Shown in pieces: positions 63,980 through 64,000 of a DNA stretch of 64,000 nt. The stretch comes from [Lactobacillus] rogosae. Its GTDB lineage: Bacteria; Bacillota; Clostridia; Lachnospirales; Lachnospiraceae. How positions within the stretch are numbered: position 1 is the stretch's first letter; each line of letters begins with the position of its first letter. The DNA is taken from the NCBI GenBank assembly GCA_900112995.1, contig FONU01000006.1:1-64000 (forward strand), given 5' to 3'. A model generated the notes under the pieces. That model saw only the letters and a list, made by a program, of their open reading frames with translations, ran no database searches and was not told the origin of the DNA. Both the position numbers and the translations under genes were made by a program.

Positions 63980-64000
63980 ATCTCACCCTTTTCCTTTCTC

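Noticed and set aside
1-64000. CRISPR array, tRNA or rRNA genes, prophage, defence island
   Set aside because: No regularly spaced identical repeats, no cloverleaf or rRNA sequence and no phage or nuclease genes were recognised; nearly all DNA is assigned to core genes.

Overview
The window is chromosomal DNA of an A+T-rich, flagellated, Gram-positive anaerobe, most likely a Lachnospiraceae member close to Lachnospira/[Eubacterium] eligens. The evidence is a PolC-type replicase, CodY, a CheC/CheD/FliY chemotaxis set, an EF-Ts with an extra internal segment, and gene order. Genus-level assignment is inference. Apart from a LysR regulator at 4612-5523, every gene is on the minus strand, so transcription runs from high to low coordinates.

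Reading in the direction of transcription: comM-dprA-topA-codY (63979-58109) is a DNA uptake/topology and nutrient-sensing block. A large fla/che cluster follows (57856 to about 23076): flgB-flgC-fliE-fliF-fliG-fliH-fliI-fliJ-motE-like-fliK-flgD-TIGR02530-flgE, then a terminator and a new promoter, then motA-motB-fliL-fliM-fliY-cheY-fliO-P-Q-R-flhB-flhA-flhF-flhG-pilZ-cheB-cheA-cheW-cheC-cheD-(membrane protein)-fliA-fapA-like-(104 aa)-swrB-like-(YceG-like). A terminator at 23057-23088 closes it. This is nearly the order of the Bacillus subtilis fla/che operon, including a SwrB-like gene after the flagellar sigma factor.

Next come rpsB (promoter plus a structured leader) and tsf, then an inserted mcp and bactofilin gene, then pyrH-frr-uppS-cdsA-dxr-rseP-ispG-polC. 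This is the classic Firmicutes translation, lipid, isoprenoid and replication string.

The left end (1-6135) is accessory. It holds a small multidrug-export-family membrane protein, a LysR regulator divergent from a heterodimeric ABC exporter with one degenerate ATP site, and a decayed IS200/IS605 remnant at the edge.

The genes form a coherent set. CodY could link nutrient status to its own promoter and perhaps to the flgB promoter. The fla/che genes build and steer the flagellum. FlhF/FlhG, PilZ and the SwrB-like protein are probable regulators of number, speed or assembly. The window is mostly well-understood core genome; I saw no CRISPR array, tRNA, rRNA or prophage. The most unusual items are a block of strong palindromes between tsf and mcp, a motif (CCGCATATATT) that I find only in intergenic DNA, a 24-bp triple repeat upstream of uppS, the loss of flbD, and several uncharacterised genes embedded in the flagellar operon. 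Start codons were moved from the longest possible frame wherever a ribosome binding site or promoter argued for it; these choices are noted per gene.
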